The translations under genes and the position numbers were made by a program. The notes under the pieces were generated by a model, which ran no database searches, was not told the DNA's origin, and saw nothing but the letters and a program-made list of their open reading frames with translations. 62,605 bases of DNA from Burkholderiaceae bacterium (GTDB lineage Bacteria; Pseudomonadota; Gammaproteobacteria; Burkholderiales; Burkholderiaceae_C). Position 1 is the first letter of the stretch. Each line of letters begins with the position of its first letter. The stretch is from positions 1 through 62,605 of the forward strand of contig JADMJJ010000039.1 in NCBI GenBank assembly GCA_018780645.1. Reading direction: 5' to 3'. This document shows positions 29,875-42,064 of the stretch, one piece after another.

Positions 29875-31032
29875 ATGCACATCTCGCTCGCAAAGCCCCC
29901 GCTCCTCCCCTCTCTCGGCCTGGCCCTGATGGCCCTCGGTGGCCACACCGCCCGGGCCGAGGACGGCTTCCACGGTCTGCTGGGGGCAGGTATTGCCTAT
30001 GCACCGACCTACGACGGCGCCAAGGAGCGCCGCGCCCAGTTCATGCTGCTGCCCGATCTGCGCTACCGCAAAGGCGCATTCGAGGCCTCGACCACCGGCG
30101 GCCTGCGCTACTGGGCGATCGACAAGGAGGATCTGCAACTGGCCCTGGTGCTGGGAGCGGACAGCGGCCGCGCCGAGAAGAAGACCAGGGGCGGGCTGGG
30201 CGCCGAGGGCAGCGACCGGCTCAAGGGCATGGGCAAGCTGTCGGCCACGGCCGAGCTGGGCCTGGCCGGCAGCTGGCAGGGCCTGGGTCTGCCGCTGAGC
30301 TTCTCGGTCATGCGGGCCCTGGGCAGCAAGGGCCATGGCGGCACCCACGGCACGGTCGAGGCGTCCTGGCCGTTCTACAGCCGAGACAAACTGCAGCTGG
30401 CCGCCGAGCTGGGTATTGGCTGGGGCGACAAGCGCTACAACCAGGCCTACTACGGTGTCACTGCGGAACAGGCCGCGCGCACCACATTCAGGGCCTATGC
30501 GCCGGGTGCCGGCCTGCATGGCCTGGACCTGCGACTGAACGGCCAGTACCAGCTGACCGAGCGTTGGAGCCTGATGGGCTCGGTCGGCTACCACCGCCTG
30601 CTGGGCGACGCCGCCAGGAGCCCACTGACCGAGCGCAAGGCCACGCCGGTGGCGATGATGGGCGTGGGCTACAGGTTCTGTAGCCCGCTCAGTCGCGCTT
30701 TCCGGGCCCTATGTGCTTGTCGAGGAAGCGCTCGACGCGGGTCCAGAAATCGATATGGGTCTCCAGCTTGCGCCAGCCATGGCCCTCGTCGGGATAGCCA
30801 AGCCACTCGACCTGCGGGTTGGTCTTCTTCACCGCGTCGAAGAAGTCAGTGCCGTGCTGTATGGGCACGCGGCGATCGCTGCCGCCATGGGCGATCAGCA
30901 GGGGGCGCCTCAGGCGCTGCGCCTGCTGCAGCGGTGAGGTGGCACGCAGCTGCTCGGCATCTCGCAGGCGGTCGCCGACCAGCACCGGCATGCCGAAGCG
31001 TTTCCACTCATCGCTGGAGTCGCTCCAGTTGA
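29875..31032 (+). CDS. MipA/OmpV family outer-membrane protein with abnormal C-terminal extension
   Basis: Starting at ATG 29875 (signal peptide about 1-28, ending ARA), the protein is a MipA/OmpV beta-barrel. The family would end at Phe268 in the motif GVGYRF, encoded up to 30678. Instead of a stop, the frame continues with TGT AGC and runs on to 31032, giving 385 residues. The last 117 are arginine/serine/alanine-rich and antisense to the 3' end of the peptidase gene at 30689. A TAG lies two bases out of frame at 30681-30683. A single indel or sequencing error there would restore a normal end. MipA proteins act in cell envelope assembly or transport. Confidence 0.8.
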   Translation: MHISLAKPPLLPSLGLALMALGGHTARAEDGFHGLLGAGIAYAPTYDGAKERRAQFMLLPDLRYRKGAFEASTTGGLRYWAIDKEDLQLALVLGADSGRAEKKTRGGLGAEGSDRLKGMGKLSATAELGLAGSWQGLGLPLSFSVMRALGSKGHGGTHGTVEASWPFYSRDKLQLAAELGIGWGDKRYNQAYYGVTAEQAARTTFRAYAPGAGLHGLDLRLNGQYQLTERWSLMGSVGYHRLLGDAARSPLTERKATPVAMMGVGYRFCSPLSRAFRALCACRGSARRGSRNRYGSPACASHGPRRDSQATRPAGWSSSPRRRSQCRAVWARGDRCRHGRSAGGASGAAPAAAVRWHAAARHLAGGRRPAPACRSVSTHRWSRSS

Positions 31033-32704
31033 TCGTGTACATCAGTTCGATATCGCTGACCCCGACCCACTCAAAGCCGCATTGGTAGAGGTCATGGTGC
31101 TTGATCAGCCCCATCAAGGTCGCATAGCCGCCATAGCTGGCGCCGGCAATGCAGACGCGCTTGGGATCGACCCAGCCCTGCTTGACGGCCCATTCCACCG
31201 CGTCGGCCACATCGTCCTGCATGGCCAGGCCCCATTGCTTCCAGCCGGCCCTGAAGTGCGGATGGCCATAGCCGGTGCTGCCGCGGAACTCGGGCTCGAT
31301 CACCACATAGCCGCGCGAGGCCAGGAACTGCGCCTGCGGCTCCCAGGCCCAATGCGCGCCACGCACATAGGGCCCACCATGTACCAGCACAACGGCAGGG
31401 CGCGGCGCGGCGGCCTTGCCCGCGGGTCGGGTCAGCAGCAGGGGCAGGCTCATGCCGTCCCTGGCCTTGATGCTGAACATATCGCGCTGGCCCATTTGCC
31501 GGGCATTGATCCAGGGACGGGACCGGGCCACGACGCTGAGACTCTTGCTGTCCCGGCGGTAGACGGAATACACCGGCGGCTGGGTGTCGGAGTGCGAGCT
31601 GACCAACAGCACCGACGCGGCAAGACAGCGCCGGCAGTCGAGCCGATTGACCATGCCCGGCACCAGGGCGTCCACCTCGGCCTGCGCCGTGCGCAGCGTG
31701 GGGTCCAGCCACGCCGAGCCCTGGGCGTCCGTCTCGAAGTGCACGCCGACGAGGGCGCCGCTGTCCATGTCGACGACCAGCTCGCCATCGAAGTCATACC
31801 CCTTGAGGCTGACCAGCGGCTCGGGCTCAAGCTGGCGACTCGCGGTGTCGACGCGATACAGCGCGCGGGTTCCGGACGTCGAGGAGGCAAGCGCCAGCAC
31901 CGTGCCATCGCGCAGGAACGAATGGAATCGCGGCAGCGCGGAGTCGTAGGTGCTGCCCTGCTGCCAAACGCCCCAGGTGCCCTGCGCATTGCGCCAGTGG
32001 CTGGTATAGCGGCCCTGGTGCCAGCCCTCGCTGGCCACCGGTTGGCCCTGAGCATCGACCCACCAGTTCTTCACGTGGCTCGCCACGCTGCCGCTGAGGC
32101 TGCGCATCAGTCCGGTGCGGGTGTTCAAGCGCGACAGGGAGGTGTCATCCACGTTGTCGTCGAGGCCGAAATGATGGTTCTGCACCAGCACATCGTCCGA
32201 CCCGTCGTTCAAGCTGCTGTGAAAGCGCCAATGCCAGGGCAGGCTGCGATCGACGATGAGACTGGACTTGTCGCTAATGAATTGGAAGTGGGCCTTGATC
32301 AGCTTGCGGGCGTCGCTGCCGTCGCGGTCAACCGCCCACAGGCCCGGTGGCGTCCACTCGCCGCTGCCGGCCTGCAAATCGGTGATGGTGTAGGCCAGAC
32401 GCTTGTCGTTCAGCCACCAATAGCGCTGCACATCCGCGTCGGAGTAGTTGGCGACGATCCTGGAATCCTGCAGGTTCTCCAGGTCCAGCACCGCCAGGCG
32501 GATGCGCCCGTCATCGCCGGACACAGCCGCCGCCAGATAGCGGCCGCTCGGCGACAACATCGGTTTGAGCATCTTGGCGGGGCGGAAGAAGTCGGCCACC
32601 GTCGGCGGCGCCAGCGCCGGGTCTGCCGCCCGGACCGCAGGGGCAGCGAGCAGCAATGCCGCCAGGCTGGCGAAAACGCCTCGAAGAACGCTGGCAAGTG
32701 GCAT
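30689..32704 (-). CDS. S9-family (prolyl oligopeptidase-like) serine peptidase
   Basis: The 671-residue protein has a signal peptide (about 1-26), a beta-propeller region, and a C-terminal alpha/beta-hydrolase with the nucleophile in GASYGG, Asp in GGSDRRVP and His in DEGHGW. ATG 32704 has a GGAGG site 4 bases upstream. It cleaves short peptides in the periplasm, probably. Its catalytic domain is nearly identical at DNA level over 230 bases to the paralogue at 34883-36943, suggesting gene conversion. It is convergent with the extended MipA frame. Confidence 0.92.
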   Translation of the reverse strand: MPLASVLRGVFASLAALLLAAPAVRAADPALAPPTVADFFRPAKMLKPMLSPSGRYLAAAVSGDDGRIRLAVLDLENLQDSRIVANYSDADVQRYWWLNDKRLAYTITDLQAGSGEWTPPGLWAVDRDGSDARKLIKAHFQFISDKSSLIVDRSLPWHWRFHSSLNDGSDDVLVQNHHFGLDDNVDDTSLSRLNTRTGLMRSLSGSVASHVKNWWVDAQGQPVASEGWHQGRYTSHWRNAQGTWGVWQQGSTYDSALPRFHSFLRDGTVLALASSTSGTRALYRVDTASRQLEPEPLVSLKGYDFDGELVVDMDSGALVGVHFETDAQGSAWLDPTLRTAQAEVDALVPGMVNRLDCRRCLAASVLLVSSHSDTQPPVYSVYRRDSKSLSVVARSRPWINARQMGQRDMFSIKARDGMSLPLLLTRPAGKAAAPRPAVVLVHGGPYVRGAHWAWEPQAQFLASRGYVVIEPEFRGSTGYGHPHFRAGWKQWGLAMQDDVADAVEWAVKQGWVDPKRVCIAGASYGGYATLMGLIKHHDLYQCGFEWVGVSDIELMYTINWSDSSDEWKRFGMPVLVGDRLRDAEQLRATSPLQQAQRLRRPLLIAHGGSDRRVPIQHGTDFFDAVKKTNPQVEWLGYPDEGHGWRKLETHIDFWTRVERFLDKHIGPGKRD

Positions 32705-32793
32705 CAAACCTCCCCGTTGTACTGATCTGTTATGTGGATCAGTATCTACGAGCAGTTCAACGGTGGGCACTCGGTCTATCCCGCAAGAGGGAC

Positions 32794-34809
32794 TCAGCCC
32801 GCGGTCTGCAGCACTTCGCGCACCTTGTCCACCAGCTCCTCCAGCAGGCGCTCCTTGTGCAACAGGCCGCGCACGCCCAGCTTCAAGGCCTGGGCATGCA
32901 TCTCGTCGCTGAAATAGCCCGAGCTCAGCAGCACCGGCAGCAGCGGTCGCAGCTGCGACAGCATCTGGGCCAGCTCCAGGCCATTGCGGCCGGGCATGTT
33001 GTAGTCGGTCACCAGCAGCGCAATGCCGGCGCCGGGCACCATCACCTCGGCCAGGGCCTGGTCGGCGCTGCTGCACAGGGTGACCCGGTAGCCGACTCGG
33101 CGCAGCAGGCTCTCCACGGTCAGGCGCAGCACCTCGTCGTCATCGACATAGACGATGTGCAGGCCCTGCTCCTGGCCGCTGGCAGCCTGCAGCGCACCCC
33201 ACTCGGACGACGGGTCGGCCACCGCATCGACCAGGGGCAGGTAGATCTGGAAGCGCGTGCCCGCGCCGGGCAGGCTGTGCACCGTGATCGCGCCCCGGTG
33301 TGCGAGCACGATGCCGTGCACCACCGACAGGCCCAGGCCCGTGCCCTGGCCGGTGGGCTTGGTCGTGAAGAAGGGCTCGAAGATGCGCAGGCGGGTCTTG
33401 GCGTCCATGCCGCAGCCGTTGTCAGCTACCGTCAGCAGCGCGTAATCGCCATCGGGCAGATCGGGCCCCGGCTCGTGCGGCGAACTGCGCAGGCGCACCC
33501 GCTCCAGGCTCAGCTCGACGCGGCCACCGCCAGCGGGCAGGGCCTGCTGGGCATTGGTGCAGAGGTTCATCAGCACCTGCTGCAGCTGGGCCGGGTCGGC
33601 CAGCACGCAAAGGCTGGGGTCACCCTGTTTCAGCCCCAGCGCCACCTGGGGCGGCAGGCCGGCCTGCAGCAGAGCCAGGGACTCCTGCACCTGCTTCTGC
33701 AGATTGACGACGCGCAACTCCTGCGCCTGGCGCCGGCTGAAGGCGAGGATCTGCTGCACCATGCTGCGCGCGCGCTGCCCGCCCTTGGCGATCAGCCCCA
33801 GATGGCTTTGCGCCAGATGATCGGCCGGCAGCGCCTCGCGGGCCAGCATCACATTGGCCAGGATGGCGCCCAGCACATTGTTGAAGTCATGGGCGATGCC
33901 GCCGACCATCGTGCCCATGGCCTCCAGCTTCTGGGCCTCGCGCAACTGGCCTTCGAGCTGATGGCGCAGGGCCTCGGCCTGCACCCGTTCGCTGAGGTCC
34001 ACGTCGACGCAATAGAGCTGGGCCTCGCCGCTGGCACTGCGCTGCATCGTGTGGCTGGAGTAGACCGGCACCGGCGAGCCGTTCTTGTGCCGCAGCACCA
34101 GCTCCTCGGCCGGCACCGAGACCACGCCGGCCTCCAGCCACTGCCGCGTGCCCTCGATCACCAGCTCACGCATCTCGGGCGGGATGATCAGGTCCTCCAG
34201 CTGCTGGCCGATGGCCTCCTCGCGGGTGTAGCCATAGAGGCGCTCGCTGGCCTTGTTCCAGAAGATAACCCGCCGGGCGCTGTCATAACCCTGCACCGAC
34301 ACCCGCTCGACACCCTCGACCAGGCTGCGAAAGCGGGCCTCGCTTTCCTGCAGGGCCACCTCGGCCAGCTTCTGTTCGGTGATGTCCTTGCAGACACCGT
34401 CAACGCGCACGACGTGGCCCCGCTCGTCGCGCACCGCCTCGGCCAAGGTATGCACCCAGACCTCGCGGCCCGTCACGGTCAGGGCGCGGTACTGCTCGTC
34501 CAGCGTGTCACCCTGCTCGATGCAGTGCTGCAGCGCCTCGGTCACCCGAGCGCGGTGGATCGGCGCCACAAAGGCCAGCAGCGCCTCGACCGAGGGCGCG
34601 TGATGCTCGGGCGCCTCGAAGATGCGCAGGGCGCTCGCCCCCCAGATCAGCTCGCGCCGCGGCAGGCTCAGCGACCAAGCCCCCAGATGGGCCATGCGGC
34701 CGACGATGTGCAGCAGATGCGCCTCGGGCGCAAGTCCGGTGCTGACTTCACTGGCAAACCCCGAAGAATGGGCCGGCACTTCGGACGGCGGGCCGCTGGC
34801 ATCGTTCAT
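32794..34809 (-). CDS. Hybrid PAS-histidine kinase-receiver protein
   Basis: The 671-residue protein has two PAS/PAC domains (about 35-150 and 160-285), a HisKA domain with phosphoacceptor His in GGIAHDFNNVLGAIL near residue 311, an HATPase with LMNLCTNAQQAL and GTGLGLSVVHGI, and a C-terminal receiver domain (VYVDDDEVLRL, Asp in LVTDYNMPGRNG). No membrane segment is seen, so it is cytosolic. It is a hybrid kinase with a missing output domain. It lies between two paralogous S9 peptidase genes on the same strand. ATG 34809 follows GAGGGG. Confidence 0.92.
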   Translation of the reverse strand: MNDASGPPSEVPAHSSGFASEVSTGLAPEAHLLHIVGRMAHLGAWSLSLPRRELIWGASALRIFEAPEHHAPSVEALLAFVAPIHRARVTEALQHCIEQGDTLDEQYRALTVTGREVWVHTLAEAVRDERGHVVRVDGVCKDITEQKLAEVALQESEARFRSLVEGVERVSVQGYDSARRVIFWNKASERLYGYTREEAIGQQLEDLIIPPEMRELVIEGTRQWLEAGVVSVPAEELVLRHKNGSPVPVYSSHTMQRSASGEAQLYCVDVDLSERVQAEALRHQLEGQLREAQKLEAMGTMVGGIAHDFNNVLGAILANVMLAREALPADHLAQSHLGLIAKGGQRARSMVQQILAFSRRQAQELRVVNLQKQVQESLALLQAGLPPQVALGLKQGDPSLCVLADPAQLQQVLMNLCTNAQQALPAGGGRVELSLERVRLRSSPHEPGPDLPDGDYALLTVADNGCGMDAKTRLRIFEPFFTTKPTGQGTGLGLSVVHGIVLAHRGAITVHSLPGAGTRFQIYLPLVDAVADPSSEWGALQAASGQEQGLHIVYVDDDEVLRLTVESLLRRVGYRVTLCSSADQALAEVMVPGAGIALLVTDYNMPGRNGLELAQMLSQLRPLLPVLLSSGYFSDEMHAQALKLGVRGLLHKERLLEELVDKVREVLQTAG

Positions 34810-34882
34810 GGTGCCCCTCTCTGAGCAAGCTGTCATGCAGGCTTTTCAGGAGGGTATCGGATTTTTCAGATCTGCGCCGGCA

Positions 34883-36943
34883 CTATTTGGGCACCGCCTT
34901 GGGCCCGATGTGCTTGCCCAGGAAGTTCTCGACCCGGGTCCAGAAGTCGATATGGGTCTCGTGCATCAGCCAGCCATGTCCCTCGTCGGCATAGGCCACC
35001 CACTCGACATCGGAGTTGGTCTTGGCGACCGCGTCCTTGAAGTCGGTGCCATGCTTGATCGGCACACGCCAGTCGTCCAGGCCATAGGCCATCAGCAGCG
35101 GGCGGCGGATCTTGGCGGCCTGGTGGATAGGCGAGGTTTCCTTGATCTGGGCGGCGTCCTTGACGCGCTCGCCGACCAGCACCGGCAGGCCGTACTGCTT
35201 CCATTCATCGGAAGAATCGCTCCAGTGAATGGCATACATCAGGTCGATATCGGTCACGCCGACCCAGTTGATCGCACATTGGTAGCGCTCCTGGTGCCGG
35301 ACCAGCCCCATCAGGGCCGCATAGCCGCCATAGCTTGCGCCGGCAATGCAGACGCGCTTGGGATCGACCCAGCCCTGCTTGACGGCCCAGTCCACCGCGT
35401 CGGCCACATCGTCCTGCATGGCCAGGCCCCATTGCTTCCAGCCGGCCCTGAAGTGCGGATGGCCATAGCCGGTGCTGCCGCGGAACTCGGGCTCGATCAC
35501 CACATAGCCGCGCGAGGCCAGGAACTGCGCCTGCGGCTCCCAGGCCCAGTGTGAGCCACGCACCCAGGGGCCGCCGTGAACCAGCACCACCGCCGGCTGC
35601 GGGCCCTTGGGCTTGCCGACGGGCCAGGTGACCAGGGTCGGAATGGGCAGGCCATCGCGCGCCGCAAAGCGTTGCATATCGCGCTCGCCCATGGGCTTGC
35701 CGCGCAGCCAGGGCCGGCTCGGGAACAGGCCCATGACCTTCCTGGCTTCGCGCTGATAGACGTAGTACTCGACCGGCCGCTGGTCCGACTCGGCGGCGAT
35801 CAGCATGCGCGGCGCGCCTTCACAGCGCTGGCACAGGATGCGGTTCACCGTATGGGGCAGTTGCGCGTCAACCAGCTTCTGCACCTCCTTCATGCCCGCG
35901 TCGAACCAGGCCGTGCCGCTGGCGTCGGTCTCGTAATGCACACCCAGCAAGCGCTTGGAGTCGCGATCGATGATGGCCTGGCCCCGGAAGTCGTAACCAT
36001 CCAGGCTCAGCAACGGCGCACTGCCCGGCTGTTCGGTGCCCGGCTCGACACGGAACAGGGCGCTGGTGCCCTTGGCCGTGCCCTGCACGACATACATCTC
36101 GCGGCTCCCGCCCACGGCAAGAATGTCGGGCACGCTGTCGCGCACCGCGTCCCCCTCCTTCCAGGCCACCCAGCCGTCGTCCCCGGACTTGCGGCGGTAC
36201 ATGATGAAGCGCCCGTCCTGGTTGCTGGTGGCGACTATCGGCTTGCCCTGCTGGTCAAGCTCCCATCCGATCACATTGGGCGGCGCGCCATCGGTCAGCG
36301 AGGTCCGCAGGGCGGTGCGCGTGTCCAGGCGCGACAGCGTGATCGAGGTCACCTCGCGCACGCCATTGGTGACGAGGTTGGCCACCACCACATCGCTGGA
36401 CCCATCGGTGAGCACCGTGTGCAAGCGCCAGTCCCAATCGAGCACCCTGTCCTTGCCCTGCACGCGCGAACCGGTGCGCTTGAGCTCCTCGTAGTCGGGC
36501 TGGATCAGCTGGCGAAAGTCGCTGCCGTCGCGGTTCACCGCCCAGAGACCCGGAATGGTCGGACCATCACGCCGCGGCTTGCGATCGATCGCGTCGAACA
36601 CCAGACGCTCGTCGTTGACCCACCAGATGCGATTCACATCACTGTCCCGGAATGCCCCAACCGCCTTCAGCGGGCCGGGTTGCTCCAGGTCCATCACGAC
36701 CAGTGCAGTGCGTGCCTTGTCCTGCGTCAGCGCATAGGCCAGGTAGCGCCCGTTGGGCGACAACACCGGCCTTGCTGCCAAGGGCGTGCGGAAGAAGTCG
36801 GCCGCCGACGGTGGCACGGCGCCCGGTGCCGCTGCGGGCTGGGCCTGGGCAGCCACGGCCACACAAGCGGAGACCGCCAGGCCAGCCAGCCATTGCACGA
36901 CGACCTGGGGACCCAAGCCCCGTGCATAAATTTTGCGTTGCAT
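34883..36943 (-). CDS. S9-family serine peptidase, paralogue of the 30689-32704 gene
   Basis: The 686-residue protein has the same layout: signal peptide (about 1-35), propeller, then the S9 catalytic domain with GASYGG, Asp in LDDWRVP and His in DEGHGW. ATG 36943 follows GGGAGCG; an upstream in-frame start at 36961 is less likely. Propeller regions differ clearly from the paralogue, while the 230-base block at 35319-35548 matches 31122-31351 with only two visible mismatches. Confidence 0.92.
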   Translation of the reverse strand: MQRKIYARGLGPQVVVQWLAGLAVSACVAVAAQAQPAAAPGAVPPSAADFFRTPLAARPVLSPNGRYLAYALTQDKARTALVVMDLEQPGPLKAVGAFRDSDVNRIWWVNDERLVFDAIDRKPRRDGPTIPGLWAVNRDGSDFRQLIQPDYEELKRTGSRVQGKDRVLDWDWRLHTVLTDGSSDVVVANLVTNGVREVTSITLSRLDTRTALRTSLTDGAPPNVIGWELDQQGKPIVATSNQDGRFIMYRRKSGDDGWVAWKEGDAVRDSVPDILAVGGSREMYVVQGTAKGTSALFRVEPGTEQPGSAPLLSLDGYDFRGQAIIDRDSKRLLGVHYETDASGTAWFDAGMKEVQKLVDAQLPHTVNRILCQRCEGAPRMLIAAESDQRPVEYYVYQREARKVMGLFPSRPWLRGKPMGERDMQRFAARDGLPIPTLVTWPVGKPKGPQPAVVLVHGGPWVRGSHWAWEPQAQFLASRGYVVIEPEFRGSTGYGHPHFRAGWKQWGLAMQDDVADAVDWAVKQGWVDPKRVCIAGASYGGYAALMGLVRHQERYQCAINWVGVTDIDLMYAIHWSDSSDEWKQYGLPVLVGERVKDAAQIKETSPIHQAAKIRRPLLMAYGLDDWRVPIKHGTDFKDAVAKTNSDVEWVAYADEGHGWLMHETHIDFWTRVENFLGKHIGPKAVPK

Positions 36944-37109
36944 TGACGCGCTCCCTGTCATTCCGATTCATCGATGGCGATGCCGGGTCGGCGCCAAGAT
37001 TCAAACCTGACCCCCGAAGCCCGTGCATGCCAGATCATTTTGGCAGAGCTCAGGCTGCGCACCCACAGGAGTTACCAGCCCATGCCACCAGACCGGCGAC
37101 GCAGAAATG

Positions 37110-37130
37110 AAAAAGCCCGCAAAAGCGGGC
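37110..37130 (-). terminator. Rho-independent terminator after the small membrane protein gene at 37154
   Basis: On the minus strand the hairpin GCCCGC-TTTT-GCGGGC is followed directly by TTTTTC. It ends the transcript of the 37154-37375 gene. Confidence 0.8.
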
Positions 37131-37153
37131 CTGCCATGAGCGATTCGGCGCCT

Positions 37154-37375
37154 TCAGGCCGGTCGGGCGCGTGCCTGGTTGCGCTGGGCCATGTTCGTGT
37201 CGCTCGGCGCCACACCCTTGCCCTTCGTGACCACCTGCTGCAGCTGCACCGCCTCAGGTTCGACCGATGTGACCTTGCTGTAGGGCCAGAACAGGGCTGC
37301 ACCGACGGCCAGTGCGGTCAGCACCAGCAGGGCACGGATCAGGCCCGAGGTTTCGGTGAGCGGGGCGGTGTTCAT
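37154..37375 (-). CDS. Small single-pass membrane protein
   Basis: The 73-residue protein has one membrane helix (about 11-30, LIRALLVLTALAVGAALFW) and a C-terminal tail containing AVQLQQVVTKGKG. ATG 37375 follows GGAAG. The tail motif resembles the QLxxVVITGKR motif of the neighbouring small protein at 37517, so the two are related paralogues. Terminated by the hairpin at 37110. Function unknown. Confidence 0.7.
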   Translation of the reverse strand: MNTAPLTETSGLIRALLVLTALAVGAALFWPYSKVTSVEPEAVQLQQVVTKGKGVAPSDTNMAQRNQARARPA

Positions 37376-37516
37376 GGCGGCTTCCTCGGTCTTGCTCAGA
37401 CGGGTTGTTGCGGTCAGGGTGGCCAGTATCGGCAAGCCGGCGCGCGGATGCCAGCGACCTGCGACGAGTGGCGCTTTATGCGCCGCAAGGTGCCAACTGA
37501 CGGGACGAACGCCCCG

Positions 37517-37777
37517 TCAGATCTTGGCAGCTGCGGCGCGCGGCGCCTGCGCCACCACGGTGTCGGCATCGGCCGGCAGGCGCTTGCCGGTGATGACGAC
37601 GCGGGGCAACTGGGCAATCTGCTGGTCCTGCGTACGCTTGCCGGTGATGACGACGCGCTCCAGCTGCACGACTTGCAGGTCTACTGCCGGTGTTGCGGGC
37701 TTGAGCATCCAGCCCGCAGCGGCCAGCACGGCGCCGGCGATCAGGGCTTGGATCAGTGTCTTGGCAGTGGTGTTCAT
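37517..37777 (-). CDS. Small membrane protein with duplicated VVITGKR motif
   Basis: The 86-residue protein has one membrane helix (about 7-26) and a tail with two copies of a short motif: QLERVVITGKR (about 38-48) and QLPRVVITGKR (about 56-66). The motif is visible at the DNA level too. It lies 141 bases upstream of a related 73-residue protein on the same strand. Function unknown; the repeated basic motif may contact a partner. Confidence 0.7.
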   Translation of the reverse strand: MNTTAKTLIQALIAGAVLAAAGWMLKPATPAVDLQVVQLERVVITGKRTQDQQIAQLPRVVITGKRLPADADTVVAQAPRAAAAKI

Positions 37778-38000
37778 GGTGGGCTCCGGGTGACTGAAGG
37801 GACACGTTTTGCTGTGTCGATGAAGTCAGTATCGGCATCCGCACCGCCCGCCGCCAAGGCCTTGCGATGAGTCGCAGGGGCGGCGCGCCAGACTGCTTGT
37901 GCACGCGATGAAAGGTGCGCTTGCGTCGAGCCAAAACCGGCAGATACCGCGCAAAGCGCCCAGCAGCCTATGATCTAGGGTTCTCTTGCCTCTGCCCACC

Positions 38001-40928
<2,928 letters not shown>

Positions 40929-40930
40929 AG

Positions 40931-40955
40931 AAGGGTCGCCAAGGCGACCCTTTTT
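40931..40955. terminator. Bidirectional terminator between uvrA and the MHFG PEP-CTERM gene
   Basis: AAGGGTCGCC and GGCGACCCTT form a 10-base-pair stem with a T-run after it on the plus strand. The A-run before it would give a T-run for the minus strand as well. Confidence 0.8.
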
Positions 40956-40975
40956 CAATGCGGCAACGAACCCGC

Positions 40976-41788
40976 TCAGGCGCGGCGGCGGCGCTTCCAG
41001 ACCATTGCGCCCAGTCCCAGCAGCATCAGTGCCCAGGTGCCAGGTTCCGGCACAGGGTTGGGCGGAACCGGCGGTGTCGGATTGCCGCCATCGGGAATGC
41101 CGCCCGGGGGCACGAGGCCGGTGCCAGGGAAACCGGGGCCAGGGCCGGGGCCGCCCGAAGGACCGCCGCCACCACCAATGAGACCCGGGCCTGAGTCGGG
41201 AGCTGCCGAACCCGACATCTGCGAGAAAGTCGGCGGCGTCGGGGTACCGCCGGCACCAAGTGCCGGAACACCGGCGCCGGGCGCTTCGGTGATCAGCTCG
41301 CTCTCTGCATCGTCCTCGCCATCGCGTGCCGACGAGGCCACGTTGGCCGCCTGGGCCGGCGCCTCGGCCGTCTTGCGCGGCGCCAGGCGCGTGATGCGGC
41401 TGACGTTGCGGCAGACGGTGGGCACCAGAATGCAGTGGCCGTCTTCGCAATAGACGAGGCCGCGCTCTTCCATCTTGTCGGTCCACTTGGCGCGGGTCAC
41501 CGTGCCGCAGACGCTGCCGGCACCGAAGTGCATGTCGCGGATCTCGCTGGAGTAGAGCTGCTTGCCGTCGATGCCGTCGCGCTTGATGCTGACCATCTCG
41601 TCATAGCTGCGTGCCTGCATGCGGGCCTTCAGCTTGTTGCGCACAGCCACCGGGATGTCCTTGTAGCGGTCCACGGCCGCGACGACGTCGCCCATGAAGG
41701 GATTGACCCCAGGCCTGTCCCAGGAGCAACTGGGCAAGGTGGGCGCGGACACGGACGCGGCAAGCGCGAGAGAGGCAACCAACGACAT
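40976..41788 (-). CDS. MHFG family PEP-CTERM protein
   Basis: The 270-residue protein has a signal peptide (about 1-15), a conserved region containing [16 protein letters not shown] near residue 85, which is the name-giving MHFG motif, a glycine/proline-rich spacer and the C-terminal sorting signal [16 protein letters not shown] then KRRRRA. It would be exported and handled by an exosortase. Cysteines in [16 protein letters not shown] could form disulfides. The gene is convergent with uvrA, sharing its terminator. Function unknown. Confidence 0.9.
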   Translation of the reverse strand: MSLVASLALAASVSAPTLPSCSWDRPGVNPFMGDVVAAVDRYKDIPVAVRNKLKARMQARSYDEMVSIKRDGIDGKQLYSSEIRDMHFGAGSVCGTVTRAKWTDKMEERGLVYCEDGHCILVPTVCRNVSRITRLAPRKTAEAPAQAANVASSARDGEDDAESELITEAPGAGVPALGAGGTPTPPTFSQMSGSAAPDSGPGLIGGGGGPSGGPGPGPGFPGTGLVPPGGIPDGGNPTPPVPPNPVPEPGTWALMLLGLGAMVWKRRRRA

Positions 41789-42064
41789 AGTATTTACTTT
41801 TGTTGTGAGAGTCCTGCGACGCCGGGGCCTTGCTGCCCTCTTCGCGCTGCTCTCGTGTGCCCAATCACCCTGGAGTCATCGGTGGGCAGATCCGATACAA
41901 GAAGTTTACAAAAGGCAAGCCCCCCGAAGGGCAGCCCAACCCCCCGGATCGCGGGGAGCCGCAGCGGTGCTTTGTCACACCTTGTGGCCCCCTGTGCCCC
42001 GCAAGGCGCAAATGATCAAATCGAACTAGACTGCCCACTCCACTGCGCACAGCAAGGAGTCAGC

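Noticed and set aside
31082-32725. 547-residue plus-strand frame opposite the S9 peptidase
   Set aside because: Antisense to the peptidase with signal peptide and catalytic motifs; an unrelated shadow frame.
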